From NCBI GenBank assembly GCA_036386415.1, contig DASVVT010000031.1, forward strand, positions 1 to 21,394: DNA of 21,394 nucleotides. The letters are read 5' to 3'. The notes under the pieces were generated by a model. The model was not told the DNA's origin. It searched no databases and saw only the letters and a program-made list of their open reading frames with translations. Below, one piece after another: positions 15,099-21,394 of the stretch (its first letter is position 1; each line of letters opens with the position of its first letter). The stretch is from DASVVT01 sp036386415. GTDB taxonomy: Bacteria > Acidobacteriota > Blastocatellia > Pyrinomonadales > Pyrinomonadaceae. A program made the position numbers and the translations under genes.

Positions 15099-15108
15099 GG
15101 ATTATTTT
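15080..15108 (+). promoter_or_regulatory. Possible promoter of the eamA-decarboxylase-pdxJ operon
   Basis: TTGACT (15080-15085) is followed after 17 bases by TATTTT (15103-15108), a good -35 and a moderate -10. Its -35 lies between the -35 and -10 of the divergent MocR promoter, so the two promoters overlap back to back. The leader would be about 150 bases long and contain palindrome E. Confidence 0.45.
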
Positions 15109-15138
15109 TAGGATCGAAGAGAATGTAATATGAAACAA

Positions 15139-15240
15139 GTAGACAGTAGTCAGTAGCCAGTAGGCGCTCCGCGTTAAGAGCGTCGTAGCTGACACCCTGA
15201 CGAATCCGTAGCGAAAGCTTTTCTACTGACTACTGTCTAC
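15139..15240. repeat. Intergenic palindrome E (CAGTAG type) in the operon leader
   Basis: GTAGACAGTAGTCAGTAG at 15139-15156 pairs perfectly over 18 bp with 15223-15240. Both arms are made of short CAGTAG/CTACTG units, which continue to about 15165 on the left and about 15258 on the right. The element ends just before the eamA start codon and would form a long hairpin in the leader RNA. Confidence 0.88.
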
Positions 15241-15264
15241 TGTTTACTGGCTACTGCTGTTGCT

Positions 15265-16146
15265 ATGAACGCGCCCGTCATTGTCTGGTTGCTGCTGAGT
15301 CTCATCTGGGGATCGACCTGGCTGTTCATCAAGCTAGGGTTGCAGGACTTACCGCCCTTCACGTTTGCGGGCATACGCTTTGTCATCGCCTCCGCCATCC
15401 TCCTGCTAATTATCGTCATGCGACGCACGCCTCTGCCGCGCGACCCGCGCGACTGGGGGCTTATTCTGGTGACGGGGCTGTTGGCCTTCACCATGAATTA
15501 CGGATTGCTCTTCTGGGGAGAGCAGCGCACTTCGTCCAGTCTCCCGGCTATCCTACAGACGATCATCCCCGTCTTCGGATTCATCATCGCGCATCACTAT
15601 TTACCGAACGAGCGCATCACCTGGTCGAAGCTGGCGGGCGTCGCCCTCGGCATCGCAGGCGTCGGCTTGATCTTCTCCAACCAGATGACAGTCGAGGGTG
15701 TGTCGGCGCTACAGGGGAGCATTGCGATTGTGATCGGAGCGTTCTGCGTCGCCTACTCGAACGTCCTCATCAAGGCGCGCGGCGGCCACCTTGATTTCGC
15801 CGTCCTCGCCGCAGGGCAGATGATCGTCGGCTTCATCCCCCTTTTATTGATCGGCATCGCCTTCGAGGGCAATCCGCTGAAATTTAACTGGACGCCGCTG
15901 GCCTTGACCTCGCTCCTTTATCTGGCGCTGGTCGGCTCGTCCCTGGCGTTCCTGATGTTCTACTGGCTCGTGCGGCACATGGAGGTGACTAAAACCATGC
16001 TCATCCCACTGGTCACTCCCTTGATTGCCGTCTTGCTGGGGATGCTGGTGCTCGATGAGGTTTTGACATGGCGGATCGCGACGGGCGGCGCGAGTGTCAT
16101 GGCGGGCATAGGGTTAATCATCCGGCGGAGAATTAAAGATGAGTGA
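15265..16146 (+). CDS. EamA/DMT-family transporter (predicted exporter)
   Basis: The 293-residue protein has ten hydrophobic segments in two EamA repeats of five, the layout of drug/metabolite transporters. The first begins VWLLLSLIWGSTWLFIKLG with the conserved PPFTFAGIRF after it. The second repeat includes LVGSSLAFLMFYWLVRHM and TPLIAVLLGMLVLDEVL, the usual end of the family. Such proteins usually export amino acids or related metabolites, and EamA genes are frequent divergent neighbours of MocR regulators. No Shine-Dalgarno is evident before the ATG at 15265, which directly follows palindrome E, so translation may depend on structure or an alternate signal. The stop overlaps the decarboxylase start by 8 bases, indicating an operon. 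Likely cargo, by inference: the decarboxylase product or substrate, or a B6 compound. Confidence 0.92.
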   Translation: MNAPVIVWLLLSLIWGSTWLFIKLGLQDLPPFTFAGIRFVIASAILLLIIVMRRTPLPRDPRDWGLILVTGLLAFTMNYGLLFWGEQRTSSSLPAILQTIIPVFGFIIAHHYLPNERITWSKLAGVALGIAGVGLIFSNQMTVEGVSALQGSIAIVIGAFCVAYSNVLIKARGGHLDFAVLAAGQMIVGFIPLLLIGIAFEGNPLKFNWTPLALTSLLYLALVGSSLAFLMFYWLVRHMEVTKTMLIPLVTPLIAVLLGMLVLDEVLTWRIATGGASVMAGIGLIIRRRIKDE

Positions 16147-17662
16147 GGACATGGGAGACTTGAGAGACGAGGAGACGCTCGACCCTGAAGACTGGCAGGA
16201 GATGCGCGACCTGGGACACCGGATGGTGAACGACATGATGGGCTACCTGGAGAGGGTGCGCGAGCGTCCCGTCTGGCAGCCGATTCCGGCAGAGGTGCGC
16301 GCGCACTTGAATCAGCCGCTCCCCGTTGAAGGACAGGGAGCGGAGCGCGCGTACCAGGACTTCGTGAGATATGTTTTGCCGCACCCTCTGGGAAATATTC
16401 ATCCGCGCTTCTGGGCCTGGGTGAACGGCACGGGGACGCCTTTCGCGATGCTCGCGGAGATGCTGGCCGCCGGGATGAATCCGAACGTGGGCGGGTTCGA
16501 TCAAGTGCCGGTTTACGTCGAGACGCAGGTGATAGATTGGTGCAAGCAGATGCTGCATTATCCGGCGGAGGCGAGCGGGCTGCTGGTGAGCGGCGGCTCG
16601 ATGGCGAACCTGGTCGGCCTCACGGTCGCGCGCAACGCTAAGGCAGGCTTCGACGTCGCACGTCAGGGGATGCAGGCGGGCGAGCAGAGGCTGACGCTCT
16701 ACGGATCGACCGAGATGCACTATTCCATAGGGAAGGCTGTCGAGCTGCTCGGGCTCGGCAGTCAGGCGCTTCGCCAGCTTCCCGTCAACTCTGATTACCA
16801 GATTGATCTGGCGGCGCTTCAGGCAGCCATCAAAGAAGACCGCGCGCGTGGATACAGGCCTATCTGCGTGGTGGGAAATGCCGGAACGGTCAACACCGGA
16901 GCGTTCGACGACCTTCAGGAGCTGGCTAACATCTGCGAGCGTGAAGCGTTGTGGTTTCACGTTGACGGGGCTTTCGGCGCGCTCGCCTCGCTCTCGCCTC
17001 AGCTTCGTCCGCAGCTTGCAGGCATGGAGCGCGCAGATTCCTTAGCCTTCGATCTGCACAAGTGGATGTACCTGCCTTACGAAGTCGGCTGTGCGCTGGT
17101 CAGACACGCTGGACTCCATAGCGAGACGTTTTCAGCCTCAGGCGCTTACCTGGCGCACACAGAGCGTGGCCTGACGTCAGGTCAGACGTGGTTCGCGGGG
17201 TACGGCGTCCAACTGTCACGCGGCTTCCGGGCGCTGAAGGTCTGGCTTTCGCTGAAAGAGCACGGCATAGAGAAATTCCGCCGTCTGATCGAACAGAACG
17301 TCGAGCAGGCACGCTATCTGCGCGCCCTTGTCGAGGCTACGCCCGACCTGGAATTACTCGCTCCAGTGCCCCTGAACATCGTCTGCTTCCGCTACGTGGA
17401 CGCATCACTCAGCGAGACGCAGCTCAACCGTTTGAACGAAGAGCTCCTCATACGCTTACATGAGAGCGGCGTCGCCGTGCCGTCGAGCACGGTGCTGAAC
17501 GGCACGTATGCGCTGCGCGCGGCGATCACCAATCATCGCAGCCGGAGAGAGGACTTCGATCTTCTGATACGCAAAGTGGTCGAGCTGGGAAGGGAAGTTT
17601 CGGATTCGGAGTTTCTTAAATTTGAATTTGAAACCGGGGGACTGTTTGGGATAGAGAGATGA
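16139..17662 (+). CDS. Group II PLP-dependent amino acid decarboxylase (aromatic-L-amino-acid decarboxylase-like)
   Basis: This 507-residue enzyme starts at ATG 16139 with GGAG 8 bases upstream, overlapping eamA by 8 bases. The fold-type I decarboxylase layout is complete. It shows HPRFWAWVNGTGTPFAMLAE near residue 90, SGGSMANLVGLTVARN for phosphate binding, TEMHYSIGKAVELLGLG, NAGTVNTGAFDDL and HVDGAFGALA (the Asp pairing with the PLP ring nitrogen). The Schiff-base lysine is in FDLHKWMYLPYEVG (K308). The family removes the carboxyl of aromatic amino acids, glutamate, 2,4-diaminobutyrate or similar; the exact substrate cannot be read from sequence. Length and motifs are normal for the family. 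The stop overlaps the pdxJ start in ATGA, so the enzyme is coupled in translation to a gene that makes its own cofactor. Confidence 0.93.
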   Translation: MSEDMGDLRDEETLDPEDWQEMRDLGHRMVNDMMGYLERVRERPVWQPIPAEVRAHLNQPLPVEGQGAERAYQDFVRYVLPHPLGNIHPRFWAWVNGTGTPFAMLAEMLAAGMNPNVGGFDQVPVYVETQVIDWCKQMLHYPAEASGLLVSGGSMANLVGLTVARNAKAGFDVARQGMQAGEQRLTLYGSTEMHYSIGKAVELLGLGSQALRQLPVNSDYQIDLAALQAAIKEDRARGYRPICVVGNAGTVNTGAFDDLQELANICEREALWFHVDGAFGALASLSPQLRPQLAGMERADSLAFDLHKWMYLPYEVGCALVRHAGLHSETFSASGAYLAHTERGLTSGQTWFAGYGVQLSRGFRALKVWLSLKEHGIEKFRRLIEQNVEQARYLRALVEATPDLELLAPVPLNIVCFRYVDASLSETQLNRLNEELLIRLHESGVAVPSSTVLNGTYALRAAITNHRSRREDFDLLIRKVVELGREVSDSEFLKFEFETGGLFGIER

Positions 17663-18393
17663 CGAAGCTCAGTGTCAATCTTAATAAGGTCGCGCTCTTG
17701 AGGAACTCGCGCAACGTTGGAATTCCGAGCGTCACACGCGCGGCGCGGGTCTGTATTGATGCCGGTGCTGATGGCATCACGGTTCACCCGCGTCCTGACG
17801 AGCGACATACGAGAAGTTCGGATGTTTACGAGCTGGCGTCTCTTCTGGCAGAGACACCTGCGGTGGAGTTCAATATCGAAGGCAACCCGTTTCCGAAGTT
17901 CATGGAGATAGTGCGTCGCGTCAGGCCGACGCAGTGCACGCTCGTGCCGGATAGCCCTGACGCGTTCACATCAGATCACGGCTGGAATCTGGCCGAAAGC
18001 AGATCACATCTGAAGCCGCTCGTGGCAGAATTGAGAGCCCTGGGAATCCGCGTCTCTCTCTTTCTGGACCCGGACTGCGAGCAGATCCCGCGCGCCGCAG
18101 ACGTGGGCGCTGATCGGATCGAGTTATACACGGAGCCTTACGCGGCAGCCTACCATACAGGTGACTTGGAAACGGTCTTCGAGCGATACGCGCGCGCCGC
18201 AGAGAAAGCAGTGGAGGTCGGCTTAGGCGTGAACGCCGGTCACGACCTGAACCTTGATAACCTTGGTCGGTTCTGCTCGATCCCTTACATCGCGGAGGTC
18301 TCCATCGGGCACGCTCTGGTTTCCGATGCGCTGGAGATGGGTCTCTCCAATGCTGTGCGGGCATACTTGAGTGTGCTGGACGGCGGGAGATGA
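17659..18393 (+). CDS. pdxJ: Pyridoxine 5'-phosphate synthase PdxJ
   Basis: The 244-residue protein catalyses the last ring-forming step of DXP-dependent vitamin B6 synthesis, joining 3-amino-1-hydroxyacetone 1-phosphate with 1-deoxyxylulose 5-phosphate to give pyridoxine 5'-phosphate. The TIM-barrel landmarks are all present. They are VNLNKVALLRNSR (6-18), GADGITVHPRPDERH (36-50, with H43, R45 and H50 in the substrate site), the strand with E70 (VEFNIEGN), TLVPDSPDAFTSDHGW, VNAGHDLN (catalytic His) and VSIGHAL for phosphate. The Lys at position 10, where the E. coli enzyme has His, is typical of the LNKxA subtype seen outside Proteobacteria. Its start overlaps the decarboxylase stop by 4 bases and its end overlaps the GNAT gene by 4. 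No pdxA or other B6 genes are seen within the window. Confidence 0.95.
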   Translation: MTKLSVNLNKVALLRNSRNVGIPSVTRAARVCIDAGADGITVHPRPDERHTRSSDVYELASLLAETPAVEFNIEGNPFPKFMEIVRRVRPTQCTLVPDSPDAFTSDHGWNLAESRSHLKPLVAELRALGIRVSLFLDPDCEQIPRAADVGADRIELYTEPYAAAYHTGDLETVFERYARAAEKAVEVGLGVNAGHDLNLDNLGRFCSIPYIAEVSIGHALVSDALEMGLSNAVRAYLSVLDGGR

Positions 18394-18893
18394 GAAGCGC
18401 AGCCACGATCACCATTAGAAGCGCGCGCGAGTCAGACTTCGACTCGATATGGGAAATCTTCCACGAAGTGGTCGAGGCCGGAGAGAGTTATGTTTACGAT
18501 CCGCAGACGACGAAAGAGCAGGCGTACTCGATCTGGATGGCCGGTGGAGTTAAAACCTACGTCGCCTGCCTTGGCGAGCGTGTGGTCGGGACATACATCC
18601 TCAAGCCGAACCAGCCGGGGCTCGGCTCGCACGTCGCGAACGCGGGCTACATGGTGAGCAGCCGTGCGAGCGGTCAAGGCGTAGGCCGTGCCATGTGTGA
18701 GCACTCTTTGTCCGAGGCGCGCAGAGCAGGCTTTACGGCCATGCAGTTCAACATGGTCGTCAGCACGAACGAGGCGGCCATCGCCCTGTGGAAGAAACTC
18801 GGCTTCGCAATCGTCGGCACTCTGCCGGAGGCGTTCCGGCACAAAAGGCTCGGCCTCGTCGATGCCTACGTGATGCATCGCTTTCTATGAAGA
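18390..18893 (+). CDS. GNAT-family N-acetyltransferase
   Basis: The protein is 166 residues long and covers a full GNAT domain, which transfers acetyl from acetyl-CoA to an amine. Visible parts are ITIRSARESDFDSIWEIF (strand 1 and helix 1), VVGTYILKPN (strand 4), ANAGYMVSSRASGQGVGRAM (strand 4 end and the CoA pyrophosphate loop, R/QxxGxG/A as SGQGVGRA), and NMVVSTNEAAIALWKKLGF (helix 4, with the AxxLWxKxGF motif). It resembles the phosphinothricin/Pat-like acyltransferases. Being last in the operon, starting in an ATGA overlap with pdxJ, it may acetylate the amine made by the decarboxylase; this is inference. Palindrome F follows directly after the stop (TGA within 18888-18893). Confidence 0.92.
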
Positions 18894-18894
18894 T

Positions 18895-18991
18895 TTAAAC
18901 GCAAAGAGCGCCAAGGAGGAGGACGCAAAGGGCGCAGAGAAAGACTTCTTTGCGCCCTTTGCGTGCTGGACTTTGCGTCCTTTGCGTTTAA
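18895..18991. repeat. Intergenic palindrome F (TTAAACGCAAAG type)
   Basis: The outer inverted repeat TTAAACGCAAAG at 18895-18906 pairs with 18980-18991, and an inner perfect 13-bp pair CGCAAAGGGCGCA (18924-18936) matches 18951-18963. The termini are the same as in palindrome C, about 12.8 kb away. It begins right after the GNAT stop codon and could shape the 3' end of the operon transcript. Confidence 0.88.
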
Positions 18992-19089
18992 TCTTCCTCG
19001 TCCCCCTCTCTCTGCTACTCTTTACTTTGTTCCGCAGGCCTGTATTAGAATAGGAATGGTCAAAGGCCGTTTGAGAGAAAGGACACGTC

Positions 19090-19641
19090 ATGGCCGTCAG
19101 GGAAATTCTACGACTCGGCAATCCCTCGCTCTACGAATCATCCGAAATGGTCGCTGAAGAAGAGAGCCGTGCGCTCGAAGGGGTCGTCTCAGACCTGCAC
19201 GATACGATGATGAAGTTCAGGGAGGAGTACCAGGCGGGGCGCGCCATCGCCGCGCCGCAGATCGGCGTCAGGAAGCGGCTCGTCTACATGAACATTAAGG
19301 AGCCCGTAGTCTTCATCAATCCGATCATCACTCCGGCGAGCGATGCTCTGATGGAGGTCTGGGACGACTGCATGTGCTTTCCTGAGCTGCTCGTCAAGGT
19401 GCTGCGTTACCAGAGCTGCCGCATCACCTACCGTGACCTGGACTGGACGGAGCGCCAGATGCATCTCACAAATGATCTCTCCGAGCTGCTTCAGCACGAA
19501 GTGGATCATCTGGACGGCATCCTCGCCGTCTCAAGAGCCATCGACGCACAATCCTTTGCGCTGCGCAGCCAGAGAGATTTCCTCACCTCGGAGCCCGTGC
19601 GCGCAACAGTAAATATTGACTTACCATCCGTTTTGGCATAA
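19090..19641 (+). CDS. def: Peptide deformylase with altered motifs
   Basis: The 183-residue protein starts at ATG 19090 after AAGGA with a 6-base gap. Deformylases remove the formyl group from the N-terminal methionine of nascent proteins. The start MAVREILRLGNPSLYE and the zinc/iron motif III LLQHEVDHLDG (both His and the catalytic Glu) are normal. Motif I is GRAIAAPQIG (50-59), with Ala where the consensus GxGxAAxQ has Gly. Motif II is WDDCMCFPEL in place of EGCLS: the metal-binding Cys is kept, but Glu-Gly is Asp-Asp and Ser is a second Cys. These changes suggest a divergent class or a second deformylase copy rather than a decayed gene, as the frame and C-terminus are intact. A weak -10-like TAGAAT lies at 19046-19051. 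Confidence 0.88.
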   Translation: MAVREILRLGNPSLYESSEMVAEEESRALEGVVSDLHDTMMKFREEYQAGRAIAAPQIGVRKRLVYMNIKEPVVFINPIITPASDALMEVWDDCMCFPELLVKVLRYQSCRITYRDLDWTERQMHLTNDLSELLQHEVDHLDGILAVSRAIDAQSFALRSQRDFLTSEPVRATVNIDLPSVLA

Positions 19642-19697
19642 AAGCTCTCTCGCCCCTAAGAAACATCCTCCGTTAGAAACATATTTTGCGCGCCCGT

Positions 19698-19723
19698 GTA
19701 GTTCGGACTACCTGATCGGGTAG
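19698..19723 (+). promoter_or_regulatory. Two mutually exclusive small hairpins before the lytic transglycosylase gene
   Basis: GTAGT (19698-19702) pairs with ACTAC (19707-19711) around TCGG, while CTACC (19708-19712) pairs with GGTAG (19719-19723). The two stems share 19708-19711 and cannot form together. The AGGAG ribosome site begins 11 bases later. The stems are short, so any role in the leader is tentative. Confidence 0.3.
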
Positions 19724-19749
19724 CGTCTTTCGCAGGAGCGACTAACGTT

Positions 19750-21273
19750 ATGAGAGATCAGGTCAGATTAGCCCTGTCCTTCCTCTTAATCTTTTCGCTT
19801 TTCAGCTCGCACGCCTGTCGGCGACATAAACAACCTGAGACGGAGGCCGTTGATCCGATTGATCGCCGGTCGAATCTGCCGATGGTTGAGCCAGTCAAGC
19901 GTGATCTGGCAGAGATCAAGCAGCGTGGCGCGCTGGTCGTGCTGGCTCCTTACAACTCGACCACCTATTTCCTTTATCGCGGCGAGCCGCTCGGTTATGA
20001 GTACGAGTTGTTGCAGACGTTCGCTAAAGAGCATGAGCTGGCGCTCAAGATAATCGTCGTCACAGACCCGAAAAGCCTCTTCCCGCTGCTCAACGGCGGT
20101 GACGGAGACATCGTCGCAGACCGCCTTATTCCCACCGAAGAAGACAGGCACTACGTTTCCTTCACACACCCCCTGTATCGCACCGAACCGGCGCTCGTGC
20201 AGCAGGCAGAGCCTCCGAGTGAAGCTGGCGCAGTCGCGGAGAAAGCGCTCACACCCGGCCCTGCTCAGGACGACTTGCCGGAGATAGACATACAGGCGCG
20301 ACTCATCACCAAGCCAACCCAACTGTCCGGGGAGACGGTTCACCTGCCGGAAAAATCGCCTTACCGCAGAACGCTCGTCGAGTTGGCCGACAGTGTTTCC
20401 GGCGACATACATATCGTGGAGACGAGCGGTCAAATACAGGACGAGGCGCTGGCCCAAAAGGTGGCGAAGGGCGAAGTCGAATTTACAGTGATGCAGAGCA
20501 ACCTGGCCGAGTTGAAGGAGGCTGAGTTCAAGAACCTGCGCGTCCGCCCCATCGTCGGACGCTCCCACAGCGTCGCATGGGCTGTCAGGAAGAACGCCCC
20601 CGAGCTGATGAGCGAGCTCAACCGCTGGATCGAAGAGAAGCAGAACGGCGCTCTCTTCGACCGTCTCTATAAGAAGTATTTCATAGACCGGCGTAGCTAC
20701 AAGGAGCGGGTCGAAAGCGAGTATCTGACCTCTTCGACCGGCAAGCTCTGCGAATACGACCAGTTGCTCAAACAGTATGCGAGCACGCTTAACTGGGACT
20801 GGCGGCTGCTGGCTTCACAGGCATTTCAGGAATCGCGCTTCAAAGCGGACGCGCGCTCCTGGGCGGGCGCGACGGGTCTGCTCCAACTGATGCCGAGGAC
20901 GGCGCAAGAGTACGGCGTGACGAATGCGCGCGACCCTGAGGATAACGTGCGCGGCGCAGTCCGTTTCCTCGCCTGGCTCAGCGAGTACTGGAGCACGCGC
21001 ATCCCGAACGAGGGCGAGCGCCTCAAGTTCATCCTCGCCTCCTACAACTGCGGCGCGGGTCATGTCGAAGATGCGCGACGCCTGACGGAGAAGTACGGAG
21101 GAAACCCTGTCTCCTGGGACGATGTCTCCTACTGGCTGCTGCAAAAATCGACGCAGCAATACTCCACAGACCCGGTCGTCAAGTTCGGCTTCTGTCGGGG
21201 GATCGAGCCGGTCAACTACGTCCAGCTGATCCTCGAACGCTTCGACCATTACAGGCAGTTCGTCGCAACTTAG
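19750..21273 (+). CDS. MltF-like membrane-bound lytic murein transglycosylase (substrate-binding domain plus SLT domain)
   Basis: The protein is 507 residues. AGGAG lies 11 bases before the ATG at 19750, a rather long gap. Residues 1-23 form a signal with Cys at position 23 (FSLFSSHACRR), lipoprotein-like although the lipobox is not canonical. Residues about 55-310 are a periplasmic solute-binding (SBP_bac_3) fold, beginning with IKQRGALVVLAPYN and containing LGYEYELLQTFAKEH. The C-terminal part is a lysozyme-like SLT domain with the catalytic glutamate in QAFQESRF (E361), then GATGLLQLMPRTAQEYG and the closing ILASYNCGAGHV motif. In E. coli MltF this pairing lets peptidoglycan fragments regulate cleavage of the glycan strand to 1,6-anhydro products. 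A linker of about 40 residues rich in Pro and Glu (from QQAEPPSEAG) interrupts the binding domain after its first lobe. Confidence 0.92.
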   Translation: MRDQVRLALSFLLIFSLFSSHACRRHKQPETEAVDPIDRRSNLPMVEPVKRDLAEIKQRGALVVLAPYNSTTYFLYRGEPLGYEYELLQTFAKEHELALKIIVVTDPKSLFPLLNGGDGDIVADRLIPTEEDRHYVSFTHPLYRTEPALVQQAEPPSEAGAVAEKALTPGPAQDDLPEIDIQARLITKPTQLSGETVHLPEKSPYRRTLVELADSVSGDIHIVETSGQIQDEALAQKVAKGEVEFTVMQSNLAELKEAEFKNLRVRPIVGRSHSVAWAVRKNAPELMSELNRWIEEKQNGALFDRLYKKYFIDRRSYKERVESEYLTSSTGKLCEYDQLLKQYASTLNWDWRLLASQAFQESRFKADARSWAGATGLLQLMPRTAQEYGVTNARDPEDNVRGAVRFLAWLSEYWSTRIPNEGERLKFILASYNCGAGHVEDARRLTEKYGGNPVSWDDVSYWLLQKSTQQYSTDPVVKFGFCRGIEPVNYVQLILERFDHYRQFVAT

Positions 21274-21305
21274 AGCGGATTTCATTTGGCAGTACGGAAG
21301 ATAAA

Positions 21306-21392
21306 CCGCAAAGAACGCCAGGGAGGAAGACGCCAAGGGCGCTGGAGATTTCTCTGCGACCTTGGCGCGTTCCTCCCTGGCGTTCTTTGCGG
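21306..21392. repeat. Intergenic palindrome G, at the window edge
   Basis: A perfect 23-bp inverted repeat pairs 21306-21328 (starting CCGCAAAGAACGCCAGGG) with 21370-21392, and after two unpaired bases an inner CGCCAAGG (21331-21338) pairs with 21360-21367. It is built of CGCAAAG and CGCCAAGG blocks like palindromes C and F, but its ends differ. It may extend beyond the window. Confidence 0.88.
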
Positions 21393-21394
21393 TG

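Noticed and set aside
16133..16960. 275-codon minus-strand frame opposite the decarboxylase
   Set aside because: It is His/Arg/Leu-rich shadow sequence lying opposite conserved decarboxylase motifs.

Overview
The window looks like a chromosomal segment of a soil-type member of the Acidobacteriota, probably class Blastocatellia (Pyrinomonadaceae-like). This is inferred from several features together: a decayed RHS/YD core of the type common in that group, tandem delta-60 repeat proteins, a long secreted Asp-box propeller protein, a PdxJ of the 'LNKVALLRNSR' type, moderately GC-rich coding sequence, and many palindromic intergenic repeats. No rRNA, tRNA, CRISPR array, transposase or integrase was seen. 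The assignment rests on sequence appearance, not on a database match.

Layout. Positions 1-1630 are an accessory RHS-type module: the C-terminal end of a VanY-like M15 peptidase domain, a membrane-targeted small protein 10 bases behind it (possible toxin-immunity pair), and a frameshifted fragment of an RHS core. Positions 1635-4580 hold a class I methyltransferase and an acidic hypothetical protein (both minus strand), a MobB-like P-loop protein (plus), and a multi-pass membrane protein (minus) whose 3' end overlaps that of the P-loop gene. Positions 4806-8956 hold an MFS transporter and a 905-residue secreted Asp-box/sortilin-type propeller protein. Positions 9133-13281 carry two tandem delta-60 repeat paralogues on the minus strand, each with a signal peptide and two Ig-like C-terminal modules.

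Positions 13663-18890 are the most coherent functional unit. A PLP-binding MocR/GntR regulator faces a tightly packed operon of an EamA exporter, a group II PLP-dependent decarboxylase, pdxJ (vitamin B6 synthesis) and a GNAT acetyltransferase, with overlaps of 8, 4 and 4 bases between successive genes. Regulator, enzyme and biosynthetic gene all concern pyridoxal phosphate. The divergent region contains two overlapping back-to-back sigma-70-like promoters and a 17-bp palindrome at the regulator's start; the regulator appears to be leaderless. Inference: the regulator senses PLP and tunes a pathway that decarboxylates an amino acid and exports or modifies the product.

Positions 19090-21273 carry a peptide deformylase with altered motifs I and II and a secreted MltF-like lytic transglycosylase. 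Seven intergenic palindromes, of several sequence types, sit at most transcription-unit boundaries and are the main non-coding structure of the window.
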